DNA of 64,000 nt from assembly GCF_944380985.1 (NCBI RefSeq), contig NZ_CALWJJ010000006.1, positions 1-64,000 on the forward strand, read 5' to 3'. Made by a program: the position numbers and the translations under genes. Source of the DNA: an uncultured Agathobaculum sp. GTDB taxonomy: Bacteria > Bacillota > Clostridia > Oscillospirales > Butyricicoccaceae. Below, piece after piece: positions 1-8,197 of the stretch (positions are counted from its first letter, which is position 1; each line of letters begins with the position of its first letter). Below the pieces are notes generated by a model, which saw nothing but the letters and a program-made list of their open reading frames with translations, was not told the DNA's origin and did no database searches.

Positions 1-153
1 GAAACCCCGGACAACACACCGGAGCAGCCGGAGGAAACCCCGGACAACACACCGGAGCAGCCGGAGGAAACCCCGGACAACACACCGGAGCAGCCGGAGG
101 AAACCCCGGATAACACACCGGAGCAGCCGGAGGAAACCCCGGACAATACACCT
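1..153 (+). repeat. In-frame 33-nt tandem repeats (four full copies plus a partial)
   Basis: Units start at 1, 34, 67 and 100, with a partial fifth copy from 133 to about 153. Copies are nearly identical at the DNA level (one gac/gat and one aac/aat change seen). Because the unit is 11 codons it keeps the frame and encodes the stalk of the CAP protein. More copies probably lie upstream. Confidence 0.95.
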
Positions 154-597
154 CAGCTCCCGGATAACAATAATCCGGAGGGCGATACCGAACAAAGCCC
201 GGAGCAGGACAATAGCATCCCGCAGGGCGATTTTGCCGCACAGGTCGTTGCATTGGTCAACGCCGAGCGAGCCAAATATGGTTTGTCTGCGCTGAAGGTT
301 GACGCCAAAGTGCAGCAGGCAGCGCTGGTGCGCGCAAAAGAGACCGCACAGTCATTTTCCCATACACGCCCGGACGGCTCGTCTTTCTCGACCGCGCTGA
401 CACAGGCGGGCGTATCCTACCGCACAGCAGGTGAGAATATTGCCTATGGACAGAGCACCCCGCAGCAGGTGATGAACGCATGGATGAATTCGTCCGGCCA
501 TCGCGCAAACATTCTCAAGGCGAACTATACCACCATTGGCGTGGGCTATACGGTAATCAACGGCACAGCGTACTGGGCGCAGCTGTTTACATCGTAA
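1..597 (+). CDS. CAP/SCP-domain (YkwD-like) secreted protein, 5' truncated
   Basis: The reading frame is open from the first base, so the N-terminus lies outside the window; 198 codons remain. The first ~50 residues are an acidic Pro/Glu/Asn stalk made of an 11-residue unit, ETPDNTPEQPE, repeated four times and then degenerating. The rest (about residues 80-198) is a CAP domain with family hallmarks: a SHTRPDG segment, GENIAYG, W-x3-SGHR-x-NIL, IGVGY and the terminal YWAQLF. CAP proteins of this YkwD type are usually exported and found in spores or at the cell surface, but their biochemical activity is unclear. No membrane anchor is visible in the part present. It ends just before a bidirectional terminator and is convergent with the anti-sigma gene. 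Confidence 0.85.
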   Translation, partial: ETPDNTPEQPEETPDNTPEQPEETPDNTPEQPEETPDNTPEQPEETPDNTPQLPDNNNPEGDTEQSPEQDNSIPQGDFAAQVVALVNAERAKYGLSALKVDAKVQQAALVRAKETAQSFSHTRPDGSSFSTALTQAGVSYRTAGENIAYGQSTPQQVMNAWMNSSGHRANILKANYTTIGVGYTVINGTAYWAQLFTS

Positions 598-611
598 TCA
601 TAAAAGCATAT

Positions 612-648
612 ATAGAAAAGCCTGCCATCCGGCAGGCTTTTCTATTAC
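612..648. terminator. Bidirectional intrinsic terminator
   Basis: The arms AGAAAAGCCTGCC and GGCAGGCTTTTCT around an ATCC loop (614-643) have A-rich and T-rich flanks. It can end the CAP gene on + and the anti-sigma operon on -. Confidence 0.85.
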
Positions 649-680
649 TATTGCGCGGCGTCGAACTTATTCCGATCCCC

Positions 681-1724
681 TCAGGCCGAAAGCGGGTATT
701 CTGTGCCGTTGAGGACGACGGCCTGCACGTCCGCCAGGTCAAAAGTCTGGGCGAGGACATAGGCGGCGGTATCGGCATCATATCCGGAGTCTGCGCCAAA
801 GCCCATTGCGTACAGCGTCTGGTAGGTTTCGCTTGCGTTGTCCAGTACGATCTGTTCGGTACCGTCCTTCATTTTGACGGCAATGCGCTCAATTCGGTCA
901 ATCAGCACTTCGTCCGCCTGCTGTGCGCTAATGCGCAAGCCGATTTGTGAAAGCGTGATCGCGCCATCCGCGGTCTGGTAATAGGGCATACGTTCAAATT
1001 CCGGCAAAGGTACATCGAGCACGATCAAAGCGGTGCTCGAACTCCCGTCGCCCCAGGTCTGCCACTTGCCTTGCTCCTGCGCGACCAAATGCAGCGGCGT
1101 GCCCAGTGTATAGTCGCCGCTCGGGATGAAAGCGCCTTCTATATAATAGTCGTTGTCGGTCGAACGGCTTTCGTCCAGATAGAACCGGCCGCCGCAGAAG
1201 CCAAAGTCGCCGTCGTAGACCACGGAAAAGATATACTGTCCATCTTTCACATTAACACATTCGGAAAGCTGTCCCCAGACGATATCCGGATTCTGATATT
1301 TTGCCATTACTTCACTGGTCTCAAACGGCATCACACCATCGCCCGTCTTGTTTTGCAGGTGCAGGCTGACAAGCCCTACACCCGCGCTTTCGTCATACAG
1401 CACAGACTCGACCGTCATACGGTACTTGTCGTTTTCGTCGGTTGCCGCACCCGGTTCGGGCGTGACCGTGTAGTTGTTCAGCAGCTGCTCATCCGTGCCG
1501 TTGAGCAGCAGGGTAAAGTGCCGTCCAATGGCCTGCGGCAGGTCGCTTGCAGCGAACGCCGTACCGCCGATGCAAACCGTGGCAGCAGCTAGTGCGGCAG
1601 AAATTGTGCGCCGCAGCGGGAAACGCCGCGCGTGCGGCGGCTGTTTGGGCAGGCTGTCCAGTGTCTGACGCACGCACCGGTCAAATTCGCCGGTCATTTT
1701 GGGAAAATCATTATGGTTAATCAT
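681..1724 (-). CDS. DUF4179-type anti-sigma factor
   Basis: This 347-residue protein has a short cytoplasmic N-terminus, one hydrophobic segment (about residues 40-60, RTISAALAAATVCIGGTAFA) and a long extracytoplasmic domain. That architecture and its place directly after an ECF sigma gene fit the DUF4179 anti-sigma family, which binds the sigma factor on the cytosolic side and senses envelope stress outside. The ATG at 1724 overlaps the sigma stop as ATGA, so translation is coupled; a GTG at 1733 in the same frame is less likely. The protein could instead be cleaved or moonlight as a binding protein, but the pairing makes anti-sigma the best call. Confidence 0.75.
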   Translation of the reverse strand: MINHNDFPKMTGEFDRCVRQTLDSLPKQPPHARRFPLRRTISAALAAATVCIGGTAFAASDLPQAIGRHFTLLLNGTDEQLLNNYTVTPEPGAATDENDKYRMTVESVLYDESAGVGLVSLHLQNKTGDGVMPFETSEVMAKYQNPDIVWGQLSECVNVKDGQYIFSVVYDGDFGFCGGRFYLDESRSTDNDYYIEGAFIPSGDYTLGTPLHLVAQEQGKWQTWGDGSSSTALIVLDVPLPEFERMPYYQTADGAITLSQIGLRISAQQADEVLIDRIERIAVKMKDGTEQIVLDNASETYQTLYAMGFGADSGYDADTAAYVLAQTFDLADVQAVVLNGTEYPLSA

Positions 1725-2203
1725 GCAAAGCACGCCCTTTCCAGATTTTTGCGAAGTTGTTCGCGCGCGACACGCAGGCGGGTTTTGACTGTTCCCTCCG
1801 GCACGCCGAGCATACCGGCGATTTCGCGCGTTTTAAATCCCTCCAAATAGTACAGCACAACCGGCAGACGGTATTTTGTATCAAGCGATAGTAAAGCCGT
1901 ATGCAAATCGCTGTAATCATCTGCCGCAGGAGTGGGGATGGCCTCGGCGGCCGCAGCCTCATAGGGCGCAAGCCGCCGCCGCAGGCGCAGCATAGCGCTA
2001 CATTCGTTGATCAGGATGCGTGTCAGCCAGGTTTTAAAGTATTTGGGCTTTTTGAGCGTTTCCAGCCGCTCCCATGCGCGCAGGATAGCCTGTTGTGCCG
2101 CGTCCGCGCAGTCATGCTCATTGCCCAGCATGGCCTTGGCTACACGGTAGAGCGTCGGCTCAGCATCCAGAACCGCGGCGGTAAATTGGGTCTTGTCCAT
2201 CAT
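1721..2203 (-). CDS. ECF-type RNA polymerase sigma factor
   Basis: This 160-residue protein has the size and layout of a group IV sigma-70 factor. Region 2 covers about residues 5-75, with LGNEHDCADAAQQAILRAWE resembling the ECF region 2.1-2.2 signature, and KYFKTWLTRILINEC follows as region 2.4. Region 4 is at about 100-155, with the helix-turn-helix FKTREIAGMLGVPEGTVKTR. It is the first gene of a two-gene operon with its anti-sigma factor and reads from a perfect housekeeping promoter at 2291-2319. Two adjacent ATGs (2203 and 2200) can both serve as start; AAAGGA lies about 10 nt upstream. Confidence 0.9.
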   Translation of the reverse strand: MMDKTQFTAAVLDAEPTLYRVAKAMLGNEHDCADAAQQAILRAWERLETLKKPKYFKTWLTRILINECSAMLRLRRRLAPYEAAAAEAIPTPAADDYSDLHTALLSLDTKYRLPVVLYYLEGFKTREIAGMLGVPEGTVKTRLRVAREQLRKNLERACFA

Positions 2204-2290
2204 TGATGCAACGTCCTTTCCGAAAGCAAATGGCGGCCGCTTGCTTCTGCTTTCACCTATTAGATAAATCGGATAGCGATTTGGTTTTTC

Positions 2291-2319
2291 AGTATACAGG
2301 TTTTCTATATATATGTCAA
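2291..2319 (-). promoter_or_regulatory. Sigma-A promoter of the sigma/anti-sigma operon
   Basis: On the minus strand TTGACA (2319-2314) and TATACT (2296-2291) are separated by exactly 17 bp. This is close to full consensus, and the leader to the ATG is about 80 nt. Confidence 0.85.
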
Positions 2320-2545
2320 AAAAAAACGGCTGCAGCGAGTGGCTTTATAAATCCCAATGTATGACAAATAGGACGTATAATAGCCAAATGGGAAAAGTGT
2401 GCAAAACCAATAGACATAGGTCGATTTGTGTGGTATACTAACGCTAATCCGATATGCTGGTGGAAACATGCAAGCTAGAGGAATGTGAATTTTATTGATA
2501 TTAAATATCAAATAAAATTTTATATTTATTTTTTTAAAAAAGCTA

Positions 2546-2588
2546 TTGACATTTCATTGGAACAATACTATACTGAGGATGTTCCAAT
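2546..2588 (+). promoter_or_regulatory. Rrf2 promoter with overlapping inverted-repeat operator
   Basis: TTGACA (2546-2551) and TATACT (2569-2574) have a 17-bp spacer. A perfect 9-bp inverted repeat, ATTGGAACA (2556-2564) and TGTTCCAAT (2580-2588), sits in the spacer and at the expected transcription start. Protein bound there would block polymerase, so this is the probable autoregulatory site of the Rrf2 protein. Confidence 0.8.
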
Positions 2589-2608
2589 TAGAGAAAGGAA
2601 GGAACGAA

Positions 2609-3019
2609 TTGAGAATCACACATGAGGCGGACTATGCAATTCGTGTGACCTATTGCTTGGCGCTTTCTGGAAGCAAGCAGTGCGCAAAGGAAATCTCAGA
2701 GAGCGCCGGTGTCACGCTACGTTTTGCGCTGAAAATTCTGCGCAAGTTAACGCAGTCTGGTATCACGAGATCCTACAAGGGTGTTGCTGGTGGCTATGAA
2801 CTCAACCGTGCCCCTTCCGAAATCAGTTTGGGAGAGATCATCGAATGCATTGACGGGCCAATCGCGATCAACCAGTGCCTGTCCAATGAGTTTCAATGTT
2901 CTCAAGTAGGCAACCGGAGGGAATGTGATTTCCATCGGGTCTTCGGAGAGATCAATCGGTCCTTGCGAGATCAGCTATGTTCCATCACGATGGATCAATT
3001 CGTTCCATCCGCAAAATAA
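2609..3019 (+). CDS. Rrf2-family transcriptional regulator
   Basis: The protein is 136 residues from a TTG at 2609, preceded by GAAAGGAAGG at good spacing. Longer starts fall inside the promoter and are excluded. The N-terminal winged helix ([16 protein letters not shown], then a helix around [19 protein letters not shown], then [26 protein letters not shown]) is typical of Rrf2/IscR. Three cysteines in the C-terminal half (C-x6-C-x8-C) resemble, but do not match exactly in spacing, the IscR/NsrR iron-sulfur ligands, so a redox- or NO-sensing cluster is plausible. It sits 23 bp before rubrerythrin in a likely bicistronic operon, which suggests it controls peroxide defence in response to redox state. 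Confidence 0.9.
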   Translation: MRITHEADYAIRVTYCLALSGSKQCAKEISESAGVTLRFALKILRKLTQSGITRSYKGVAGGYELNRAPSEISLGEIIECIDGPIAINQCLSNEFQCSQVGNRRECDFHRVFGEINRSLRDQLCSITMDQFVPSAK

Positions 3020-3042
3020 GAAAGGATTTAGGAGGAAAAAAC

Positions 3043-3585
3043 ATGAAGAAGTTTGTTTGTACCGTATGTGGTTATGTACATGAGGGCAATTCCGCGCCGT
3101 CTGAGTGCCCGATCTGCCACGCATCCGCTGAGAAGTTCAAGGAGCAGACCGGTGACAGAACTTGGGCTGCAGAGCATGTAGTCGGCGTTGCCAAGGGTGC
3201 GCCGGAAGAGATCCTGCAGGGCCTGCGCGAGAACTTCCAGGGCGAGTGCTCTGAGGTTGGTATGTATCTGGCGATGTCCCGTGTTGCATACCGCGAAGGT
3301 TATCCGGAGATCGGCGAGTACTGGCGCCGCGCTGCTCTGGAAGAGGCTGAGCATGCCGCCAAGTTTGCTGAGCTGCTGGGCGAAGTGCTGACTGACTCCA
3401 GCAAAAAGAACCTCGAGATGCGTGTTGACGCTGAGAACGGCGCTACCATGGGCAAGTTCGAGCTGGCTAAGCTGGCCAAGGAGCATGGCCTGGATGCTAT
3501 CCATGACACCGTTCATGAGATGGCCCGCGACGAGGCCCGTCACGGCAAGGCGTTCGAGGGCCTGCTGAACCGCTACTTCGGCTAA
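3043..3585 (+). CDS. Rubrerythrin with N-terminal rubredoxin domain (reverse type)
   Basis: The protein has 180 residues. A small rubredoxin-like domain comes first (about 1-37), with CTVCGY and CPICHA cysteine pairs for one iron. A four-helix ferritin-like domain follows, with di-iron ligands in E-x2-E/H patterns ([35 protein letters not shown]). The rubredoxin-first order is that of reverse rubrerythrins, which reduce hydrogen peroxide in anaerobes. Start ATG 3043 has GGAGGAAAA just upstream; an in-frame start at 2977 lies inside the Rrf2 gene and is rejected. Codon use is strongly biased (ctg, ggc, gag), suggesting high expression. A strong terminator follows. Confidence 0.93.
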   Translation: MKKFVCTVCGYVHEGNSAPSECPICHASAEKFKEQTGDRTWAAEHVVGVAKGAPEEILQGLRENFQGECSEVGMYLAMSRVAYREGYPEIGEYWRRAALEEAEHAAKFAELLGEVLTDSSKKNLEMRVDAENGATMGKFELAKLAKEHGLDAIHDTVHEMARDEARHGKAFEGLLNRYFG

Positions 3586-3611
3586 TTTAAAACTAAAATT
3601 TCAAATTTTAA

Positions 3612-3646
3612 AGAGGGAACAGAAAAACTTGTTCCCTCTCTTTTTA
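3612..3646 (+). terminator. Intrinsic terminator after rubrerythrin
   Basis: AGAGGGAAC (3612-3620) pairs with GTTCCCTCT (3631-3639), followed by CTTTTT. Confidence 0.9.
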
Positions 3647-3698
3647 TCTTGCCGGCGCGCCGGGCGCAGTGTGTTCACTGGAGAAAAGAGGACGGCTC

Positions 3699-3727
3699 TT
3701 GTCAACCAGTGTGCAGCGTGATAAAAT
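3699..3727 (+). promoter_or_regulatory. Promoter of the small membrane protein gene
   Basis: TTGTCA (3699-3704), a 17-bp spacer and TAAAAT (3722-3727). A CACTGG/CCAGTG inverted repeat (3676-3681 and 3706-3711) brackets the -35 element and may be an operator. Confidence 0.6.
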
Positions 3728-3775
3728 AAAATGAATACCGGGGGGACGGCAGTCTTCCGGAAGGAGAGAACAGGA

Positions 3776-4072
3776 ATGGCAAGGAAGAAAAAAACGCGGC
3801 GACAGTTCAGGCCGCAATCCCACGCCGCAATCTACGCGGTAGCGGTCGTCTACCTGGGCTATTTGCTGATTCAGATGGTGCGCGCTGCCATTGCCGGCGG
3901 TCCGGATGCTCCAGAGGCGCTCCATCTGGTGCTTGGCGTTGTAGTGCTTGGCGGCGGAATTGTGCTGCTGGGCTTTATGATCTGGCGCATGATGCACCTG
4001 AAACCGGCCGAAAACCAGCAGGAGACCACTCCCGGTCAGCAGGAGGAGCAACAGCCAGACGAGGAAAACTAA
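3776..4072 (+). CDS. Small two-helix membrane protein, function unknown
   Basis: I do not recognise a family. The 98-residue product starts at ATG 3776 behind GGAAGGAGAG. It has a very basic N-terminus (MARKKKTRRQFR), two predicted membrane helices (about residues 19-37 and 50-70, the second rich in Gly/Val/Leu) and a hydrophilic acidic tail full of Gln and Glu. Basic start plus acidic end suggests both ends face the cytoplasm with a short outside loop. It has its own promoter and terminator, so it is a single-gene unit. An upstream in-frame start at 3731 lacks a ribosome site. Confidence 0.7.
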   Translation: MARKKKTRRQFRPQSHAAIYAVAVVYLGYLLIQMVRAAIAGGPDAPEALHLVLGVVVLGGGIVLLGFMIWRMMHLKPAENQQETTPGQQEEQQPDEEN

Positions 4073-4084
4073 GTTGGTTTACGT

Positions 4085-4137
4085 CGGCAGAAACATATTC
4101 GGAAAGCGGAATGTTTCTGCCGGAAATTTTTTTGTAA
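4085..4137 (+). terminator. Intrinsic terminator
   Basis: CGGCAGAAACAT (4085-4096) pairs with ATGTTTCTGCCG (4111-4122), followed by a run of seven T at 4127-4133. It isolates the small membrane gene from the mgl operon. Confidence 0.9.
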
Positions 4138-4230
4138 TTTAAACGCCGAGAATCCATTGTATACCAGGGTTTTCATGGAAATCGATTGTGCAAACTGACG
4201 AGAGAAAAGCCATTTTTTCGCAGATTTATA

Positions 4231-4260
4231 TTGCGCTTTGTTCGATAGTCATGCTATAAT
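4231..4260 (+). promoter_or_regulatory. mgl operon promoter (extended -10)
   Basis: TTGCGC (4231-4236), an 18-bp spacer and TGC-TATAAT (4252-4260). A palindromic AATCGATT at 4179-4186, about 45 bp upstream of the -35, has the central CG typical of LacI/GalR-type operators; this is only a suggestion. Confidence 0.7.
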
Positions 4261-4314
4261 ATGTATGCATTAGGAAAACATCCGATGCTATTATCTCGAA
4301 GGAGGATCAAACAA

Positions 4315-5472
4315 ATGAAAAAGAAACTTCTCTCCCTGCTTTTGGCGGGCGCCATGACAGTGGGTCTCGCTGCCTGTGGAAACGGTGGCGACACCCCTGC
4401 GGAAACCCCCTCGGACAACCCGGATGCAACTGCAAGCGACGCCAATGTGGCGGTGTTTTATTATGCATATTCTGATGCGTTCATTTCGAGTGTCCGCTCT
4501 GCGCTGGATACGGCTCTGACGGGTGCTGGCATCGAGCCTCAGAACTTTGACGGCAACAGCAGCCAGACCACCCAGAACGAGTACATCACCACCGCGCTGG
4601 CAAACGGTGCTAACATCCTGCTTGTAAACCTGGTTGATACCGCGTCGATCGATACGGCTAACGCCATCATTGAGCAGGCTGACGCTGTGGGCGCTCAGGT
4701 TGTATTCTTTAACCGTGCGGTTGAGGGCACCGACCAGGAGGGCGTAGTCCTCAATGCCCATGAAAACGTGGCCTTCGTAGGCACCGATGCTCCCGAGGCA
4801 GGCCACCTGCAGGGCGAGATGATCGGCAACTATTTGGTGGAGAACTTTGACGCTGTCGACCTCAATGGCGACGGTCAGATCAGCTATGCCATGTTCATGG
4901 GTCAGGTAGGTAACGTAGAGGCCATCTACCGCACCCAGTACAGCGTAGAAGACGCCAATGCCATCCTGGCTGAGAACGGCCACGAGAATGCCCTGGTTTA
5001 CTTCGATGCCAGCAATCCTGACATGTATCAGGCCGATCAGGCGGGCAACTGGTCCGCGCAGGCCGCGCTTGAATACATGCAGACCAACCTGTCGCAGTAT
5101 AGTGAGGCCAACGGCAACATGATCGAGCTGGTCATTTGCAACAATGATAATATGGCTGAGGGTGCCATCTCCGCGCTTCAGGCGGCCGGCTACAACACCG
5201 GCGAGGAAGGCTCTACCACCATCCCGGTATTCGGCGTTGACGCGACTGACTCTGCCAAGGCCCTGATCGCTGACGGCTATATGACCGGCACGGTCGAGCA
5301 GTCCGCTACCGGTATGGCTAACGCGCTGCTGGGCATGGTGCAGAATATTTCTGCCGGCATGACTATGGATGAGGCTGTGGCTGCTGTTGCCCAGACTGAC
5401 ACCGAGCTTTACTCTGTGTCTGATGCAGTAGCCAACAAGCTGTATGTGGCTTACTCCGCTTACACCGGCTGA
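4315..5472 (+). CDS. mglB: Galactose/glucose ABC transporter substrate-binding lipoprotein
   Basis: The 385-residue protein starts at ATG 4315 behind GGAGGATC. The N-terminus is a lipoprotein signal ending in LAAC, with Cys21 as the lipid anchor, followed by a Thr/Asp/Pro linker. The body is a periplasmic-binding fold of the galactose-binding family. The calcium loop DLNGDGQ (about residues 181-187) matches that of the E. coli glucose/galactose-binding protein, and the NNDNMAEGAISAL and PVFGVDATDSAK segments are hallmark regions. It captures hexose outside the cell for MglAC. Biased codons suggest strong expression. The facing galKETM operon supports galactose as substrate, though glucose or another hexose is possible. 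Confidence 0.9.
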   Translation: MKKKLLSLLLAGAMTVGLAACGNGGDTPAETPSDNPDATASDANVAVFYYAYSDAFISSVRSALDTALTGAGIEPQNFDGNSSQTTQNEYITTALANGANILLVNLVDTASIDTANAIIEQADAVGAQVVFFNRAVEGTDQEGVVLNAHENVAFVGTDAPEAGHLQGEMIGNYLVENFDAVDLNGDGQISYAMFMGQVGNVEAIYRTQYSVEDANAILAENGHENALVYFDASNPDMYQADQAGNWSAQAALEYMQTNLSQYSEANGNMIELVICNNDNMAEGAISALQAAGYNTGEEGSTTIPVFGVDATDSAKALIADGYMTGTVEQSATGMANALLGMVQNISAGMTMDEAVAAVAQTDTELYSVSDAVANKLYVAYSAYTG

Positions 5473-5510
5473 TTGCTGGACGGTGCGCATGCAGCACCAC
5501 CACATAGTGA

Positions 5511-5551
5511 AAGGGAGGGGCTGCCGCCTTACGGTGGCAGCCCTCTTTCTA
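5511..5551 (+). terminator. Intra-operon hairpin (attenuator) between mglB and mglA
   Basis: GGGCTGCCGCC (5518-5528) pairs with GGTGGCAGCCC (5533-5543) around a TTAC loop, followed by TCTTTCTATATTTT. It probably stops part of the transcripts or protects mglB mRNA, giving more binding protein than membrane components. Confidence 0.7.
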
Positions 5552-5588
5552 TATTTTGATTGATGAGAGTGAGAAAGGAGGATTGCAG

Positions 5589-7085
5589 ATGGTGCATGAT
5601 GTATTGCTGCAAATGACGGATATCTGCAAGAGCTTCCCCGGCGTTAAGGCGTTGGATCATGTTTCCCTCACGGCCCGGCGGGGAACCGTTCACGCGCTGA
5701 TGGGCGAGAACGGCGCGGGCAAATCCACACTGATGAAATGTCTGTTTGGCATCTATCGGAAAGATGAGGGCTCCATCCTCCTGGAGGGAAAGGAAATCGA
5801 GTTTAGGAGCAGTAAGGAGGCCCTGGAGCATGGGGTCGCCATGGTGCACCAGGAACTCAACCAGGCCCTCAAGCGCAGCGTCATGGACAATCTGTGGCTG
5901 GGCCGCTACCCGATGAGCGGCATCGCAGTTAGCGAGCGCAAAATGTACCAGGAGACTAAGAAAGTATTCGACGAGTTGGAGATTGATGTAGATCCCCGTC
6001 AGACGATGTCCACGTTGCCGGTATCCAAGAGGCAGATGGTGGAGATTGCCAAGGCGGTCTCCTATAATGCCAAGGTTATTGTGTTTGATGAGCCTACCTC
6101 ATCGCTGACAGAGGAAGAGGTAGAGCACTTGTTCAAGATTATTAATATGCTGCGGGATCGGGGCTGTGCCATCATCTACATTTCGCATAAAATGGCGGAG
6201 ATCCTGCGTATTTCTGACGACGTTACTATCATGCGTGACGGTCAGTGGGTGGACACCCGCCCCGCCAATGAGCTGGATATGCCGACCATCATCAAGCTGA
6301 TGGTGGGCCGTGAGCTGGGCAATCAGTTTCCACCCAAGACCAACGAGCCTGGCGAGGTAGCGCTAGAGGTAGAAAACCTGTCCGGCCAGTATTCGCAGCT
6401 GCGAGACGTGTCTTTTACCGCTCGGAAGGGTGAAATTTTAGGCCTTGCGGGCTTGGATGGCAGTGGACGCACCGAAGTGTTGGAGAATATCTTCGGCGTT
6501 GCGACCCGCCGCAGCGGCACCATCAAGCTCAATGGCAAAACGGTGCGAAACAAGAGTTCCCGACAGTCTATCAAGGCGGGTTTCGCCATGCTGACCGAGG
6601 AGCGCCGCGCCACCGGCATCTTCGGCATCCGGAATATCCGGGATAATACGGTTATTTCCAGCCTAAGCAAACATTTGAAAGCACATATTTACTTAAATGA
6701 GCGCAGCATGCGCAAGGATACCCAGTGGGCTATTGACGCTATGCGGATTAAGACCCCATCGCAGGAGACCAAAATCCGTTCCCTATCCGGCGGCAACCAG
6801 CAGAAGGTTATTCTGGGCCGCTGGCTGCTCACCGACCCCGAGGTGCTGCTGCTGGATGAACCCACCCGCGGCATCGACGTGGGCGCTAAATACGAAATTT
6901 ATCAGCTAATCATCGATCTGGCCAAGCAGGGCGCAACGGTGCTCATGGTATCCTCAGAGATGCCCGAGCTGCTGGGCATTTGCGACCGCATCCTGGTTAT
7001 GAGCGGCGGCCGTCTGGCCGGCGAGGTGGACGCACGTACCACCACACAGGAAGAGATCATGACCCTGGCTGCGAAATACGTCTGA
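5589..7085 (+). CDS. mglA: Galactose/glucose ABC transporter ATP-binding protein (two NBDs)
   Basis: The 498-residue protein has two fused nucleotide-binding domains, as usual for sugar importers of the Mgl/Rbs/Xyl class. The first has Walker [10 protein letters not shown] (about residues 38-46) and Walker [10 protein letters not shown]. The second has a degenerate Walker A (GLDGSGRTE), the signature LSGGNQQKV and Walker [14 protein letters not shown], which is the expected asymmetry for this class. Start ATG 5589 follows AAAGGAGG; an in-frame TTG at 5556 has no ribosome site. It powers uptake with mglB and mglC. Confidence 0.95.
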   Translation: MVHDVLLQMTDICKSFPGVKALDHVSLTARRGTVHALMGENGAGKSTLMKCLFGIYRKDEGSILLEGKEIEFRSSKEALEHGVAMVHQELNQALKRSVMDNLWLGRYPMSGIAVSERKMYQETKKVFDELEIDVDPRQTMSTLPVSKRQMVEIAKAVSYNAKVIVFDEPTSSLTEEEVEHLFKIINMLRDRGCAIIYISHKMAEILRISDDVTIMRDGQWVDTRPANELDMPTIIKLMVGRELGNQFPPKTNEPGEVALEVENLSGQYSQLRDVSFTARKGEILGLAGLDGSGRTEVLENIFGVATRRSGTIKLNGKTVRNKSSRQSIKAGFAMLTEERRATGIFGIRNIRDNTVISSLSKHLKAHIYLNERSMRKDTQWAIDAMRIKTPSQETKIRSLSGGNQQKVILGRWLLTDPEVLLLDEPTRGIDVGAKYEIYQLIIDLAKQGATVLMVSSEMPELLGICDRILVMSGGRLAGEVDARTTTQEEIMTLAAKYV

Positions 7086-7101
7086 GAGGGAGGCTGTTAC
7101 C

Positions 7102-8196
7102 ATGAGAAATCCTGTCACTGCGGTCAAGCAGACGGCGGCGAGATACAAGACCATGGACGCTCGGGACAAAAAATCGTTCTGGGTGGACGCGGTTTTGAAT
7201 AACGCCATTTACATCATTCTGATTATTTTCGTGATCTACACCTGGACGCAGAACAGCAACATTCTGTCTGGTCCATCTATCGTTAACCTGATTAACCTGG
7301 TTGCGTCCAACTTGCCTATGGCGCTGGGTATCGGCGGCTGTATCGTGCTGACCGGCACCGACCTGTCCGCCGGCCGCGTGGTCGGCCTGACCGCTGGTAT
7401 TTCTGCGGCGCTGCTGCAGACGGCAACGGCTGCCAACAAATTTTTTGACAGCTTGGGCGAGCCTGGCCTCGCTATGGTCTTTATGGCGCTTGTGCTGGCG
7501 CTGCTGCTGGGCGGTCTGGTCGGCTTAGTCAACGGCTTTTTTGTTGCCAAGTTCCAGCTGCATCCGTTCATCGTCACGCTGGCGACCCAGCTGATCGTGT
7601 ACGGCGCCTGCCTGATGTTCTACATGTCCAACGGCAATAATGGCCAGCCGATTTCCGGCCTGTCCGATGCTTACCGCAATTTTGTCACCGGCACCATTTT
7701 GCCTCGGTTTGGCAATAATGGCGCGCTGACCATCCCCAATTATGTGCTCTATGCGATCATTGTGTTTGCCATCATGTGGTTTACCTGGAACAAGACCACC
7801 TTTGGTAAGAACATGTTCGCTGTGGGCTCGAACCCGGAGGCAGCCAATGTGTCCGGCGTTAATGTGTTCTTTACCACCATGATGGTACATGCACTGGCCG
7901 GCGTTACCTACGGCTATGCCGGCTTTATTGAGGCCGCCCGCATCTCCTCTAACGTGGCCAATACCGGCCAGAACTATGAATCAGACGCTATTGCGGCCTG
8001 TGTTATCGGCGGCGTCTCCTTTGTAGGTGGCACCGGCACCGTCAGCGGCGTGCTGCTGGGCGTAGTGCTGCTGCGTATCATTTTCGTGTGCCTGACCTAT
8101 CTGTCTGTTGACCAGAACCTACAGTATATCATCAAGGGCGCTATCATTCTGCTGGCCTGCTCGATTGATATGCGCAAGTATCTGACCCGCAAGTAA
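7102..8196 (+). CDS. mglC: Galactose/glucose ABC transporter permease
   Basis: This 364-residue polytopic protein has about 8-10 hydrophobic helices. It carries the GTDLSAGRVVGLTAG and NPEAANVSGVNV motifs of the RbsC/MglC/AraH permease family and the conserved AACVIGGVSFVGGTGTVSGVLLG segment near the C-terminus. It would form the homodimeric membrane channel driven by MglA. The start ATG has GAGGGAGG upstream, 17 bp after mglA. Confidence 0.93.
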   Translation: MRNPVTAVKQTAARYKTMDARDKKSFWVDAVLNNAIYIILIIFVIYTWTQNSNILSGPSIVNLINLVASNLPMALGIGGCIVLTGTDLSAGRVVGLTAGISAALLQTATAANKFFDSLGEPGLAMVFMALVLALLLGGLVGLVNGFFVAKFQLHPFIVTLATQLIVYGACLMFYMSNGNNGQPISGLSDAYRNFVTGTILPRFGNNGALTIPNYVLYAIIVFAIMWFTWNKTTFGKNMFAVGSNPEAANVSGVNVFFTTMMVHALAGVTYGYAGFIEAARISSNVANTGQNYESDAIAACVIGGVSFVGGTGTVSGVLLGVVLLRIIFVCLTYLSVDQNLQYIIKGAIILLACSIDMRKYLTRK

Positions 8197-8197
8197 A

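Larger units (their letters stand above)
2204..2608. other. AT-rich regulatory stretch between divergent operons
   Basis: No protein gene is supported here. It holds the minus-strand sigma-operon promoter, the Rrf2 promoter and operator at the right end, and between them a second + promoter-like pair: TAGACA at 2411 and TATACT at 2434, with a 17-bp spacer. That pair is followed by an AT-rich inverted repeat at about 2487-2518 and then a T-rich run. The middle part could be a short untranslated transcript of 80-100 nt. A 14-codon ATG ORF at about 2454 has no ribosome site. Confidence 0.5.

Noticed and set aside
1..153. Short regular repeats suggesting a CRISPR array
   Set aside because: Units are directly adjacent without spacers, 33 nt long, in frame and coding for a Pro/Glu stalk.
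2546..2608. Upstream start of the Rrf2 gene at 2546
   Set aside because: That TTG is the first three bases of the -35 hexamer TTGACA, so it cannot be in the transcript.
4160..4200. Catabolite-responsive element (cre) upstream of mglB
   Set aside because: TGGAAATCGATTGTGCA has one base too many between the TG half and the central CG for the cre consensus. At most it is a weak LacI-family site.
4291..5505. 404-codon minus-strand ORF opposite mglB
   Set aside because: Antisense shadow of a highly expressed, codon-biased gene; no ribosome site and a low-complexity His/Val/Arg-rich product.
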